From assembly GCF_000006405.1 (NCBI RefSeq), contig NW_003213929.1:101242-130343 (forward strand): a stretch of DNA of 29,102 nucleotides, written 5' to 3'. The translations under genes were made by a program, and so were the position numbers. Of this stretch, positions 10,803 through 20,700 are shown piece after piece. A model generated the notes under the pieces. The model was given only the letters and a program-made list of their open reading frames with translations, did no database searches and had not been told where the DNA came from. Source of the stretch: Perkinsus marinus ATCC 50983. Lineage: Eukaryota > Perkinsozoa > Perkinsida > Perkinsidae. Numbering within the stretch: the stretch's first letter is position 1; each line of letters opens with the position of its first letter.

Positions 10803-10850
<48 letters not shown>

Positions 10851-11027
10851 CCCTTCACTGCCAGGATCAATGACCGGCATTGGCTGCCGCATAACTGCCA
10901 GCTCCAAGGCTTTGGGGAGTGCAGCGTCTGAACAGCACAATGAGTCGGGATGGAGGGCTCGCCTACTACCACTGGACGAAGGCCTCTCGCTGGGAACCGT
11001 CGATGGTACCATAGTCAACAACTTCAT
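8921..11027 (-). CDS. Otubain-like OTU deubiquitinase with C-terminal membrane anchor
   Basis: A cysteine protease that removes ubiquitin. Exons: 10970-11027, 10851-10927, 10495-10795, 10201-10275, 9889-10104, 9715-9841, 9620-9665, 9391-9570, 9182-9340 and 8921-9139, all in phase, about 485 aa. The catalytic triad is visible: Asp100 and Cys103 in TVRGDGNCYYRA, and His312 in SEPQVHLLFQPGHYELLIP. Between them are RLLVADYLSRH and other otubain-fold helices. After the OTU domain come a helical region (about 361-425), an acidic Pro-rich linker, and one hydrophobic segment, YGTLMSFMLVALVVHAA (about 454-470), followed by a 15-residue tail. Such a layout predicts a tail-anchored protein on a membrane with the catalytic domain in the cytosol. 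Classic otubains are soluble, so this is unusual. The exon at 10201-10275 and the N-terminal start (ATG 11027) are the least certain parts. Confidence 0.82.
10343..10446 (-). mobile_element. Family-1 TIR element in otubain intron
   Basis: 104 bp inside the 219-nt intron 10276-10494. The ends are GGAGTTTCATCC at 10343 and GAGTGAAACTCC ending at 10446, a 10-of-12 inverted repeat. The interior is close to the copy at 2007-2122 (GAAGTGGCGTTTCAC, AGTCGTGGAATATATT, TCATATCAC) except for a ~12-nt gap. It is in the same orientation relative to the gene as the copy in the cyclin intron. Confidence 0.75.
10803..10850. repeat. (ACT)n microsatellite forming most of an intron
   Basis: About 16 uninterrupted ACT units on the plus strand, that is GTA/TAG units on the coding strand of the otubain gene. 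The inferred intron 10796-10850 (55 nt) starts with GTAGTA and ends TACTAGCAG, so the repeat supplies the donor. If unspliced it would encode poly-Val and then an early stop; spliced, the frame enters the OTU domain. Confidence 0.85.
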
Positions 11028-11338
11028 GCATCGTACAGTTACCTTTCTCCCACTAGTAACGCAAAACTGATATTCAATCCACAAGTGTAGTCGCAATAGT
11101 GAAGCATGTTGAACGGTATGATGAAGCAGCACTAAACATGTTCCTTATCAGAGCCAAGTCGCGAACCACGACCAGAGAAGGCCGTGAATGTAGGACCACC
11201 AGAAACCTAGAGACACGACTCTATACATACAGGCCTGACCCCGTCATGAAGACGACTACCGAGTAGCTGCCGTACGTAGTACTATAACGCGACCCTGTCG
11301 GTCCAGCGTTAACAGGTGCATAGCCGTCTTTGTCGGCT

Positions 11339-11864
11339 TCATAAACCTACGTGAGGATCATCACTAAGGACCTGCCGAGACCGATCCCTCACCAGCCAGC
11401 ACACTACAGCCACTGCGATGTCCAATACAGGCTGTGCTACGAGCAACGAATCTGCAATAGGCAATGAAAACATGGGCGCTGCCTTGACCTTGGTCAGCCT
11501 CTCAATGAGGTATAGTGTACTGACGAACTGAGGAGGATGATGCGAGATGGTGCAAGTTGAAAGTACTACTCCGTTGAATCCAAAAATGAAGCCGATCATC
11601 GTAATATAGTGCAGCATCATCTCCCATTGGACCACCACGTAATAAGCCCCAGAGATCCACAGTAGGCTCATAACCCCATTCACTATTTGGAGTTGGTAAC
11701 TAACAACGACTGTACTTGCACACACTGTGCTCTCCTGAGACCTACATGCGAATACCCGCGACGGCGAGATGGAGGAAAAGTAGACCCAAAAGGACCGGCC
11801 GATACTTCCGCCGTACAGCCTCATTTGGGACGTGCGAGCCTCCTGCTGATGGTATGGGGATCAT
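11339..11864 (-). CDS. Small four-TM membrane protein, function unknown
   Basis: Exons 11746-11864 and 11339-11699 are joined across a 46-nt GTAGGT...TTGTTAG intron, giving 159 aa. The splice joins two hydrophobic frames that are otherwise out of register, which supports it. Predicted membrane helices lie at about residues 23-39, 44-64, 69-89 and 124-143. A basic cluster (RRKYR) precedes helix 1, suggesting a cytosolic N-terminus and, with four helices, a cytosolic C-terminus. The loop between helices 3 and 4 holds SHHPP and a charged amphipathic stretch. I do not recognise a family. It lies head to tail with the otubain gene, 311 bp upstream of that gene's proposed start. Confidence 0.6.
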
Positions 11865-13170
11865 TAGAAAGGACTTTGTGAAATAAAACTACCACAAAGA
11901 GTCCCCTTGTATGGTTAACGCAACACAGAGAGTGTTTCAACAGTGGTACACTATCACTATCCATCTACAGTAGACCTACGGGTCTAAGAGGGTAGCACTG
12001 CTCAGTGTAGGGACAACAGTCAGAGACTAGTCGCCGCCGTCCTGGAGCAAACGCGAACCTCATGTAGCAATTACTATCATAGACAACTCCTCCACGGAAA
12101 AATAATAAACAACAGGTGAGCAACATTCTCAGCTGCTACTACTACTACAACTATTACCAATATCAACATACCCAAATCGTACATATAGCAGCCGCGAATC
12201 TCCATTGAAATCAACGACGCCATATAGACGGCGAACCACACATAGGTGTGACCGGCCACTTATTACTATGCGACAACCGTTTTGGTTTTTCATACAGCAC
12301 AACCATAAAAGTATCATCACCGCTTCTTGAACCTCTTCCTTCATCTGTGTTTTTTGAGAGATATAATTTTGGGCAAGAACCCGTTTATGAAGAGCCGTGA
12401 GGCATGTTTAGTTGGAGTGCCGCAACAGCGTCGCTATAATAGCAATAATCATCTTCTTATATGGGATTCGGTAATTAGCCACCCTAATGTGTTATATTAA
12501 CTACACCAAGGCATCAGCATTCGCATTAGTAGTAGTAATAATAATAGTAGCAACAATCAACCACGGAATTGCTGAGGATCGACAACAGCCTTATCGTCAC
12601 TAACTCCTGCGTCACGCCCCAGCACTTCACCAGTCACCGGCAATGACCAGCAACAAGATGGTTGGCCTCTGCATATCAGCTCATCGTAGACAAAAATGAG
12701 ACAGGTTGGCGTCATCGCTCAGCAGGCGTCCAAGACCGATCCAGCTAGTCGAGGCAAGGGCGAAGGCAATGGATGATATTACCGGAGCCACGTCTCCGGG
12801 CCGTCACCACTTGGAAAATTCCTCACTACGCAGTGCGGAGAAGTACCCACCCCTCCCATGGCGCGTGGGAGGGGAGGAAAAGCCTTGCCACTAATGAACC
12901 AGAGAGAGCAGTATTACTAGTAATGTTAACAGGACCGCCCAAGACCAGACTCATAGTCACGATAGTGCCGTCTATAGAATAGGCAGCTAACTGCCATCCA
13001 AGTGCAGGAGACCAGTAGTAGTAGTGTTGACGGGAATATAAGACAAAAACGCGCAAGCAACCTTGAAGAGGAGGAGGGCCATCAGATAGAGTACCCAAGA
13101 GCAATGGTACGGTATTATTAGTATTTTTGAATAAACGAGTCGCTAGAGTAGTACTACCTACCCCGACCAG
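11865..13170. other. 1.3-kb spacer with trinucleotide-repeat patches, no supported gene
   Basis: Between the four-TM gene and the eIF4G stop. It contains short ACT/TAG-type repeats (near 12133-12150, 12525-12550, 13015-13025). Minus-strand hydrophobic open frames at 12077-12259 and 12826-13104 are present, but I could not link them into a phase-consistent gene. They may be exons of another membrane protein or chance. Confidence 0.5.
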
Positions 13171-16100
13171 CTACTGAGTAACAGACGAAGCAGGAGAGGC
13201 CAGCGACTCTGCAGAGCTCTCTGGTGGTGTGTCACCATTACTACTCTGGCCAGCCACAACACGTCTCAGGCCTTCCGCACTGAACTTCCGCACTTCACGG
13301 TCGGACTCCGTAGAAGTCTGGGAATACCACTGCTGAAGGACCACTTGCCGTACGAGGCCCATATCCACGAATGCCCGGTAGATACCGGCAACATCCTTGG
13401 ACGGCAGCCGGGCATCGTATATGGCACCAGCGAGGGACTCTACGAGCCGCTTCTGGTTGTGGAGTTCGCTGTTGTTAGGACTACCGACACCAGTCTCAGT
13501 TCCCGTACCACAAACCGTACGTAGGAGGCTCTCCGCAGGCTTCAGCCGTACTGTCCAAGAGTCCTTCGACCATGCCAGACGCAAGTTTGATATCAACGCT
13601 GAAATCACTCTCCGTTCGAATAGTGCGTTTTTACCACCGAGCAAATCACCCGAGGCCTCCTCGTTCATCAACTGCGTTGCCGCGTCAAAATCTTTGCCCT
13701 TTAGGGCAGCACCGAGCTTGTCGAGCAAACCCTCCGTCTCGTCCTTCAAAAGGCCCATCTCTTCCAGCATCTCATCCAGGTCCTTGTCATCAGAGGGCTC
13801 CAAATGCTTCATCCTCTTCATCAGAGGACGAAGAAAGTGCAAACCCTTGTGGACACCAGGGACACCGGCAATGCGCTTCGCTTGCTCCAAAACCTTAACG
13901 GCAAGATCGAACGACCGTTCATCAGAACCCAGGACCTTCCAAGATAGGATAAGCTGTGGATCGAACTCGCTAGGTTCCTCCGCTACAGAGTAATCACCAA
14001 CTAGTAGCAAGGCGAATAGCCTATGGTAGAACTCTGGTGCTTTGGGGAAGTCCATAGCCACGTCATCCAGAACCTCGAGGAAACCTCGCAAAACCAGGTT
14101 CAATACCTTGAAGGGGATAATGCCACGGCGGACCAGCTCAACGATGAGCTCAGCGTCCTTAAAGGCCCCACGTGGGTCCTCCGCGCCCCAGTTGACCAGA
14201 TTCTCAGCCATCTTGGAGGGACAGCTCGGGTCGTTCTGGACCATAGTAGTGACATCGTTGAGGAAGGAGTTCAGATCACCATCTTCACGGAAGTAGTCCC
14301 GACAGTTCTTGAACTTATCGACCTTGAAAGCTCGTGCTTCCTGGAGCTCCCTCTCCTTAGCCTCCTTCTGCTCCTTCTTCTCAATGGCAAGTTCATCCAT
14401 CTTCCGTCGGGCCTCATCCAGCTTGGCCTGCCGCTTAGTGTCCTCTTGGCCCTGTAGGGTAACGGACTTCACCGCTTTCTTGCTCCTACCACCAACAGGA
14501 TTGCCCTTGCGGTCCACCCAACCTCGACTCCTGTTATCGATGAGATCCTGGATCATAAACTTGAGCCTACTAGGGTAGTCCAACCTCTTGATATCCCTCA
14601 ACCGTCTGATGAAAGCCGTACACATATTGCGACCACGATCGTACTGGTCTAGGGTGGACCCAATATTCAGCAATAGGATGCAAACACATTCAATGTAGTG
14701 CTCCTCGGGCTCATCCGACCGGAAAATAAGTTGACCAACGACCTCCTTGATAACCTTGGCACTCAGTAGTTGACGTAGAAAGAGTTGCCCAATAAACTTC
14801 ATGTTACCCAGAATACGTTCCTTCTTCTTGGAGCGGATGACCTCCAACTCTTGGGCATCACCATTGGCCTTGGCCTCTTCCTCAGGTGTCGGAGCTAGAT
14901 CCACTGGCAAGGCCTCGAACTCCTCTTGGCACTTAGTAATAAGAGCTCTTGTGAAGGTCATAGGCTTGTTAATATCGTCACCCTCGAACTCTGGCAGCAC
15001 CCGGCGGAGTTGCATACACATGTCAGAATAGATCTCGCAGTAGTAGCTCTCCTGAATTGCCTTGTCGAAGATGGTCCGTACCACTAGCTCCAGCTTCCAA
15101 CCTTCGTCGATCTGAGACAAAAAACGTTATGGTGGAACGACAGAGGACGCGCGCCCGACTTACCCCCAGCTCGGCCAAGCTAGCAGTGACCTGCATGAAG
15201 TTCTCAGCGGTGATACGGTTGAGGTTGGACATGACCAGACGATGGAGCTTCTCTTGAGGGGATACATCCTCAAGCTTCGCTGCCACCTTGTAGCCGTGCT
15301 CAGTAACCTTCAATGGGACCACTGGGGCGTTGGACCGTTTATACTGCTGTCGACTCTGCTGACGATTGTACTTATCCCGCATAGCCTGCGGACCGAGCAT
15401 GTCCTTGCGCCAATCACCACTGCCCAAGTGATGACCACCACCGCCACCACCGCCACCATAACCCTGCGGGCGTTGGCCCATCATACCCTTGCTGGTCGTT
15501 CTTCTCAGGCCGCCGCCGCCAGTACCACCACCAGGTTGCCGTACTTGACTGGTGCTAGCAACAGAAAGGGTAACCAGTTGTGGCGGAGGGGTCTCATCGG
15601 CGAAGTCGATCGGCCGCGTATCTCCCCGAAATGCCTCGGTCGCCGGAGCCACAAGGAACATACGGAGGAGGTCGTTGCGTGATAGAGGACCGGAAAAAGG
15701 AAGGGGCTCGGAAAGCGATTCCTAAGAACAACAGGAATTACGGCAGAATTCCACAACTAGAACACCTATACCTACCTCACTAGACTGAGCTGATGGAGTT
15801 TCCTCGCCCTCAGTGAGCTCCTCAGGGACCCCAGCAGCCTTCAGTGGTTCGCCCTCAGACGAACTGGTCTCCTCCCAACTGTCCTTGTCCTTCGAGGCAG
15901 CCTCAGTCTCAGGGGTTGGCACCGAGGAAGTGATGACTGCCGCCGACTCTGGGAGACCCTCCTGCTCATGCTCCCCTGGTACAGTAACAGGCTGTGGAGC
16001 CACGACTGGACTGGGGTGGACGGCCGAACGGTCGATAGGGATATTCCTAAGAAAGGACACCAATGGTCAACATACAGAACCTTCACTCAAGCTTACTTGA

Positions 16101-18559
16101 ATCCACGCTTCTTAGCGAGTGAGACCATCGTAGAAGGCGGTGTTTCTAATGCCGGTTTGGTGGCCGCCACTGGGGCTTCTGGGACAGCTTCTGGCCTGCT
16201 AGCCTCGACAGTTGTCGTTGACGCCTCCTCCTGTACCGGCTCTGGCTGCTGCTGAGAAGGAGGAGGGGGAGGAGGAGTCACAGCGACCTTAGGCTTCCCG
16301 ATAGCCCGACTGAACAGCTTCTTGCGCTCGAGGGTGACGGCTGAAGTCTCACCAAGATGGTTCGGACCTTCCACGTGAGGAGCGACAGACTCGTTGGCCG
16401 CTGCAGCAGTGCCACTAGTAGGAGCAGTAGAGACCTCCTTCTCAGCTGGTGATGTAACAGCTACTGTTGGAGACTTCTTAGCGATAGCCTTATTGAAAGC
16501 TAGTTTCCTCCCACCATACTGAGTACCCGACTTAGCCGCAGATGAACTACTGAGATCACCACTAGCCGGAGGCTGCTGAGGAGACGGCTCGGAGGGCATC
16601 GATGGTGGAGGGGGAGAGGACATCTCTACCTCCTCACTAGAGCTCGGCAGGCCCGGCTGAGGGTACATGGGCATCATCATTCCAACACCTCCTTGGGGTG
16701 GCTGAGGATACATAGGCATTGCCGGCTGTTGTGGCTGCATCATCGGAGCACCATACTGAGGTCCAACGTAGGAGGGAGGAGGCGTGCCATAAGGAGGCAT
16801 ACCACCATAAGGGCCTCCCATTGGGTACATAGGAGGGACACCACCAGCAGGAATGAAGCCCAGCTGTTGCTGCTGTTGTTGAACACCATGCTCAGCGTAG
16901 TCTTCACGCTGACCGTCCCTCTCCTGGGCCGAGGCCTCAGAGGGCCCTTCAGGTTTACCGGTAGAAGGAGGAGCTGCCTGCTGTTGCTTGGGATGCTTGG
17001 AATCGATAAGTGGCGGCTTGGTAGAGGACGGCAGTGGCTTCCGTAGGGCAGCATTGAGGAGCTTCTTCCTATCGTTCACCCCACGATAGTCATCATGATG
17101 GGAAGCCTCTCCCGAGGAAGTGCCAGATGAATGAGGCTGGACAGTCTCAAAGCCCTCGGCTACATCAGCCGAAGGGCCCGTCGGAGCCCCACCGGCAGCA
17201 ACTGCCGCCTGGACTGGCCTCTGGCGAGACACTGGTCTCCCGGTAGTAGCCGCTGTAGTAGGACGAGTTTCACCAGTCTTCTCTTCCTCCACGACACCAG
17301 AGTCGACACGGGCCGCCGGCCTAGTCGTGGGGCCCGCAGGAACCGCCGCATTGTCCTCGCTGGTGACAGGCTTGGAATCTTTAGTTGTACTAGTAGCAGG
17401 TTGGTCGACCAACTTCACCTCCTGACCAGTACTAGGGTCAATGATTGTCAACGGTTTCCGAGGGCGACCACCCGGGACCGAGGTTGCCGATCCTTCTCGT
17501 CGAGGTGGGCCAGGGAATGGGCGCGCGCCAGGGCCCATAGTGCTCCCTCGACTAGGAGGACCTCCACTAGGAGTATTACCACCACGAGAGGTAGCAGATT
17601 GTTGAATACTATTATCATTCAAATGTTGCGCTTGTTGTTGAAGATGCGACTCTTCACCACCCATTATGCCAGAGGCAGTATCGCTGGCATTCCCAATAGT
17701 CGCACCACTGTGGGGGGGTTGTTGCTGTTGGGGACCACTACCAGGCCGGGGCATCGGTGGTGCCGACATAGGACCACCGGAATCCATAGGAGTACCATAT
17801 GGCGGAGCCCCAGCATACATACCACCACCAGGATATCCACCTTGAAGATGCTGAGGTGGAGGAGGAGTCATCATGGCTGCTTGCATGGGATACTCCTGTC
17901 CAGGCATCCCATAAGGCATGCCCTGCATCGGTACATAGTAGGCTGCTGCACCACCAGGAGGGCCCATACCAGGTGCCATCTGATAACCGTAGCCGGCGGA
18001 CATCATAGGTGGTGGGGGAGGCTGGGACGTGGGCCCACCGTAGGCCATATAGGGGGGCATGGCGGCGAAGCCATATCCCTGAAAACAATGACAGCTAATC
18101 ACGCAGCAAGCATGGTTATTCATCAAGATGTGATTCCAAGAGTGAAATGGACGCCCTTCTCGAGTCTCCTTCCCGGGCGAATGTGATTTTCCAAATTTTC
18201 GAGCGCCGTGACCGATCGCAAAATTTCACCGATTTTCCTTGGCGCGAGAGCATTACCTGATGGACGAATTGCTGAGGCATTCCCATTTCCTCCATCATAT
18301 AACCACCACTAGGAGTATAATAACCACCTTGTGGCTGTTGTTGCTGTTGATAAGTAGCGTGAGGGGGAGGTGGGGGCGGTTGTTGCTGCATGCCTTGGTT
18401 CATAGATGCAGCAGCTCCCTTACCCTTCCCTTTACCAGGCCCATTAGGGCCCCATGGACCGCGGCTGTTGCTATTGCTGGCCGGTCCTGATCCACCACCC
18501 ATATTGTTAGAAGATGATTGTTGTTGCTGATTAAAGCTTGTATTTGCTGTTGTAGACAT
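13171..18559 (-). CDS. Translation initiation factor eIF4G
   Basis: Scaffold of the cap-binding complex, linking eIF4E, eIF4A and eIF3 in the cytoplasm. Exons: 18257-18559, 16097-18078, 15776-16046, 15164-15721 and 13171-15111, giving 1,684 aa. Introns are 178, 50, 54 and 52 nt. The N-terminal half is rich in Gln, Pro, Gly, Met and Tyr and includes the eIF4G-type block LTIIDPSTGQEVKLVD. A MIF4G domain spans about 1005-1225 (NRITAENFMQVTASL, MCTAFIRRLRDIKRLDYPSR, MIQDLIDNRSRGW), with a charged coiled linker after it and an MA3-like domain at about 1300-1420. At 865-871 is LSRNDLL, in the place of the eIF4E-binding motif YxxxxL-phi but with Leu for Tyr. A basic motif like RKKLFSRAIGKP occurs three times in the linker. 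The start is ATG 18559; the long frame upstream begins at a TTG. Confidence 0.93.
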
Positions 18560-18759
18560 GGCACCCCAACTGGGCAAGATCTAGACTCGTCAGTGACCGA
18601 AGTTGAGTGCTTTTCGGCGGGACGACGACTCAAAATCAAGCCCTGAAAACATCAGCATTATCATCACCCGATCCCCGCTGCCTCCCATAGTAAACTCTAT
18701 GATGCAATCGAACGAATTGAGTATTTCCTTGCTAGCGATTGCGACCAATTGCGCCCGAA

Positions 18760-19126
18760 CTAAGCGGTCAGTTCTGAATCCACCTCAAGAAAACCACGAA
18801 AATAGCATTCAGTACGCCCTATAGTAAGTCCAGACACGCTGGGGGACCGATGGGTGGCCACTTCCTATGCGGTCCTATATATGCACGTTCACACCGAACC
18901 GGCTTAAGGAACACAGCCCCTCGAATTCATCGATTGTCTGGGCGCGCGCTTCATGCTGCGGTCCGAAAGAGATCAATTTGTCGTGCAAAGTGTTGAGACT
19001 TTCGAGCGGAGGAAAGTCCTTCATCGTGGGGACCATCACGGCGCCCTGCCTCTCCCCCTTGTGGTCCGACTCTTCGAAGAGAAGTGAACTATGTGCAATA
19101 CTCGTGAACTGAGCAACGTTGGTCAT
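18760..19126 (-). CDS. Possible small gene upstream of eIF4G, unknown
   Basis: An 83-codon ATG frame (19126 downward) reads like protein, with TIDEFEGLCSLSRFG and GPQHEARAQ segments. It could join from 18895 across a 76-nt GTGTGA...CTATAG intron to 18760-18818, giving 96 aa ending at TAG. A CCTTAG acceptor-like site lies just before the ATG. There is no recognised domain and the case is weak. Otherwise 18560-19245 is the divergent spacer between eIF4G and the Rab transferase gene and must hold both promoters. Confidence 0.3.
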
Positions 19127-19245
19127 CTCGGGTGGGATGCGGTTGTCCTAAGGCTTAATCAGGATGAATCGTTTAGTCTATACTCGTGTACAGGAATCAG
19201 TGTTGACTGGTGAGACCCATGGTCAGAGAAGTTGCTGTTTTCACT

Positions 19246-20595
19246 ATGACAGGGGGAAGTAGTCAGCCTCCACTACTCGTGGACAAACACGAGAAGTACA
19301 TCTACGATCTCGATACACCAGACAAGTAGGAATGCTTCTGGCTGACCTAAAGAGGAACTATTACCTTTATCAGGGCGCTCACCATGGACTTTGTATTGTC
19401 CGAGTCTATACGGATGGGGGGCGCGTAGGTTCGTTGTGAAGTGGACCCATCACTCTCTCGTGTGGAAGGTACTGGGGTATCACCGCTCTAGACGTGCTGG
19501 GTAAACTGGATGCCCAGAGTTACACTCGACGGGATGATGTCCTTAACTTTATCGATTCCTGCAGGGGCCAGGATGGTGGTTACGGGTAGTGGGGTGCCTA
19601 GACTGGGCCCTCGAGGGTGAGGCGGAGTTCCCCGTAGGTTTTTCCCGGGTATGGACTCCCACATAAACTCAACACACTATGCACTACTGGTTCTAGCCGA
19701 GCTTGATGCGCTCGACACACTGTCCCCGGAGGAGCGCCTTGAAACGAGGCGTTTCGTCATCAGCATGCAGACCAGCGATGGTGGCTTTCAGGGCGATTAC
19801 AGTGGGGAGGTGGATGGCCGTTTTTCTTACTCGGCTGTGGCCATCCTCTCGTTGCTGAATGCGGTGGGAGCTCCCGAAGGTAGATACCACTCCTCCTTCA
19901 CTTCTGGATATAGTAGGCGTTGGTTTCTCAGAGGCTGAGGACCAAGACATCGATCGTCAGAGAGCAGTTGCATGGCTACGCTCGTGCCAGAATTACGATG
20001 GGGCCTTTGGTTCAATCCCTGGGGCTGAGAGTCATGCCGCCTACACCTTCTGTGCTGTGGCCGCATTGGCGCTGCTGGGGGAAGAGGCTGATGAGATAGA
20101 TGACTGGAGATTAGGACACTGGCTGGCCGAGAGGCAAATACCCAAGCATGGCGGCTTCAATGGTCGCCCTGAGAAGGTCTTGTCAGTTCGACTTGAAAGT
20201 TGTGGTTGGGATTGTCTCGATCCTCAGGCTCCTGATGTCTGTTACTCATGGTGGATAACGTCCGCTCTGTCCGTGCTTGGCAAACTGCATTGGATAGATA
20301 GCGATGCTCTCACTGGGTTCATATTGCGGGCACAAGAGGAGGAGGATGGAGGTATAGCTGACAGGTAGTAGTATCATTGATGTTGAGTAAAGTTGCGAGA
20401 GGAGTGGTATGCAGACCTGGAGACGTGCCGGATGTGTTCCATACCTTCTTTGGTCTGGCCGGCCTGAGCCTCCTCGATACGAGCGGTTCCTTCCATCTCC
20501 GGCCGGTGGACCCTGTTTGGGCCCTACCGCTGGACACAGTGCGTCGTCTTGGCCTTGCAACGGAGAAGGGCCGTTCTGGCGGTACTTCAGCGTGA
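19246..20595 (+). CDS. RABGGTB: Rab geranylgeranyltransferase (GGTase-II) beta subunit
   Basis: With an alpha subunit and Rab escort protein it adds geranylgeranyl groups to Rab GTPases for membrane traffic. Exons: 19246-19325, 19374-19424, 19469-19585, 19638-19879, 19932-20176, 20228-20364 and 20415-20595. All are in phase, giving 350 aa against about 330 in animals. The prenyltransferase alpha-alpha repeats are clear: [65 protein letters not shown] and [17 protein letters not shown]. The zinc ligands are present: Asp and Cys in PDVCYSWW, His in [14 protein letters not shown]. The run from GRPEK through PDVCYSWW to LHWID is closest to the Rab enzyme rather than the farnesyl enzyme. Introns are 44-52 nt. 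The 51-nt intron 20177-20227 is in frame and inferred from family alignment. PRP31 starts 105 bp downstream. Confidence 0.95.
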
Positions 20596-20700
20596 TCAGT
20601 TTTACCGAGTTTTCTTGAATGCCAGGTGGCTGTTGGGTTTAGTACTTACTAGAGGTGGTAGTGCTTGTTGTTGTAGTGGCAGTGGACTAACCTCGAGAGC

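Noticed and set aside
10725-11132. Minus-strand frame with a long poly-Val run read as one protein
   Set aside because: The poly-Val comes from the (GTA)n repeat, which is better read as an intron. Splicing it out leads into the conserved OTU frame.
13397-13993. Plus-strand 198-codon open frame
   Set aside because: It lies wholly antisense to the conserved 3' exon of eIF4G and has no domain of its own.
17131-18186. Plus-strand 351-codon open frame
   Set aside because: It is antisense to the low-complexity eIF4G exon. The Arg/Ser/Thr-rich translation is the shadow of Gly/Pro/Gln codons.
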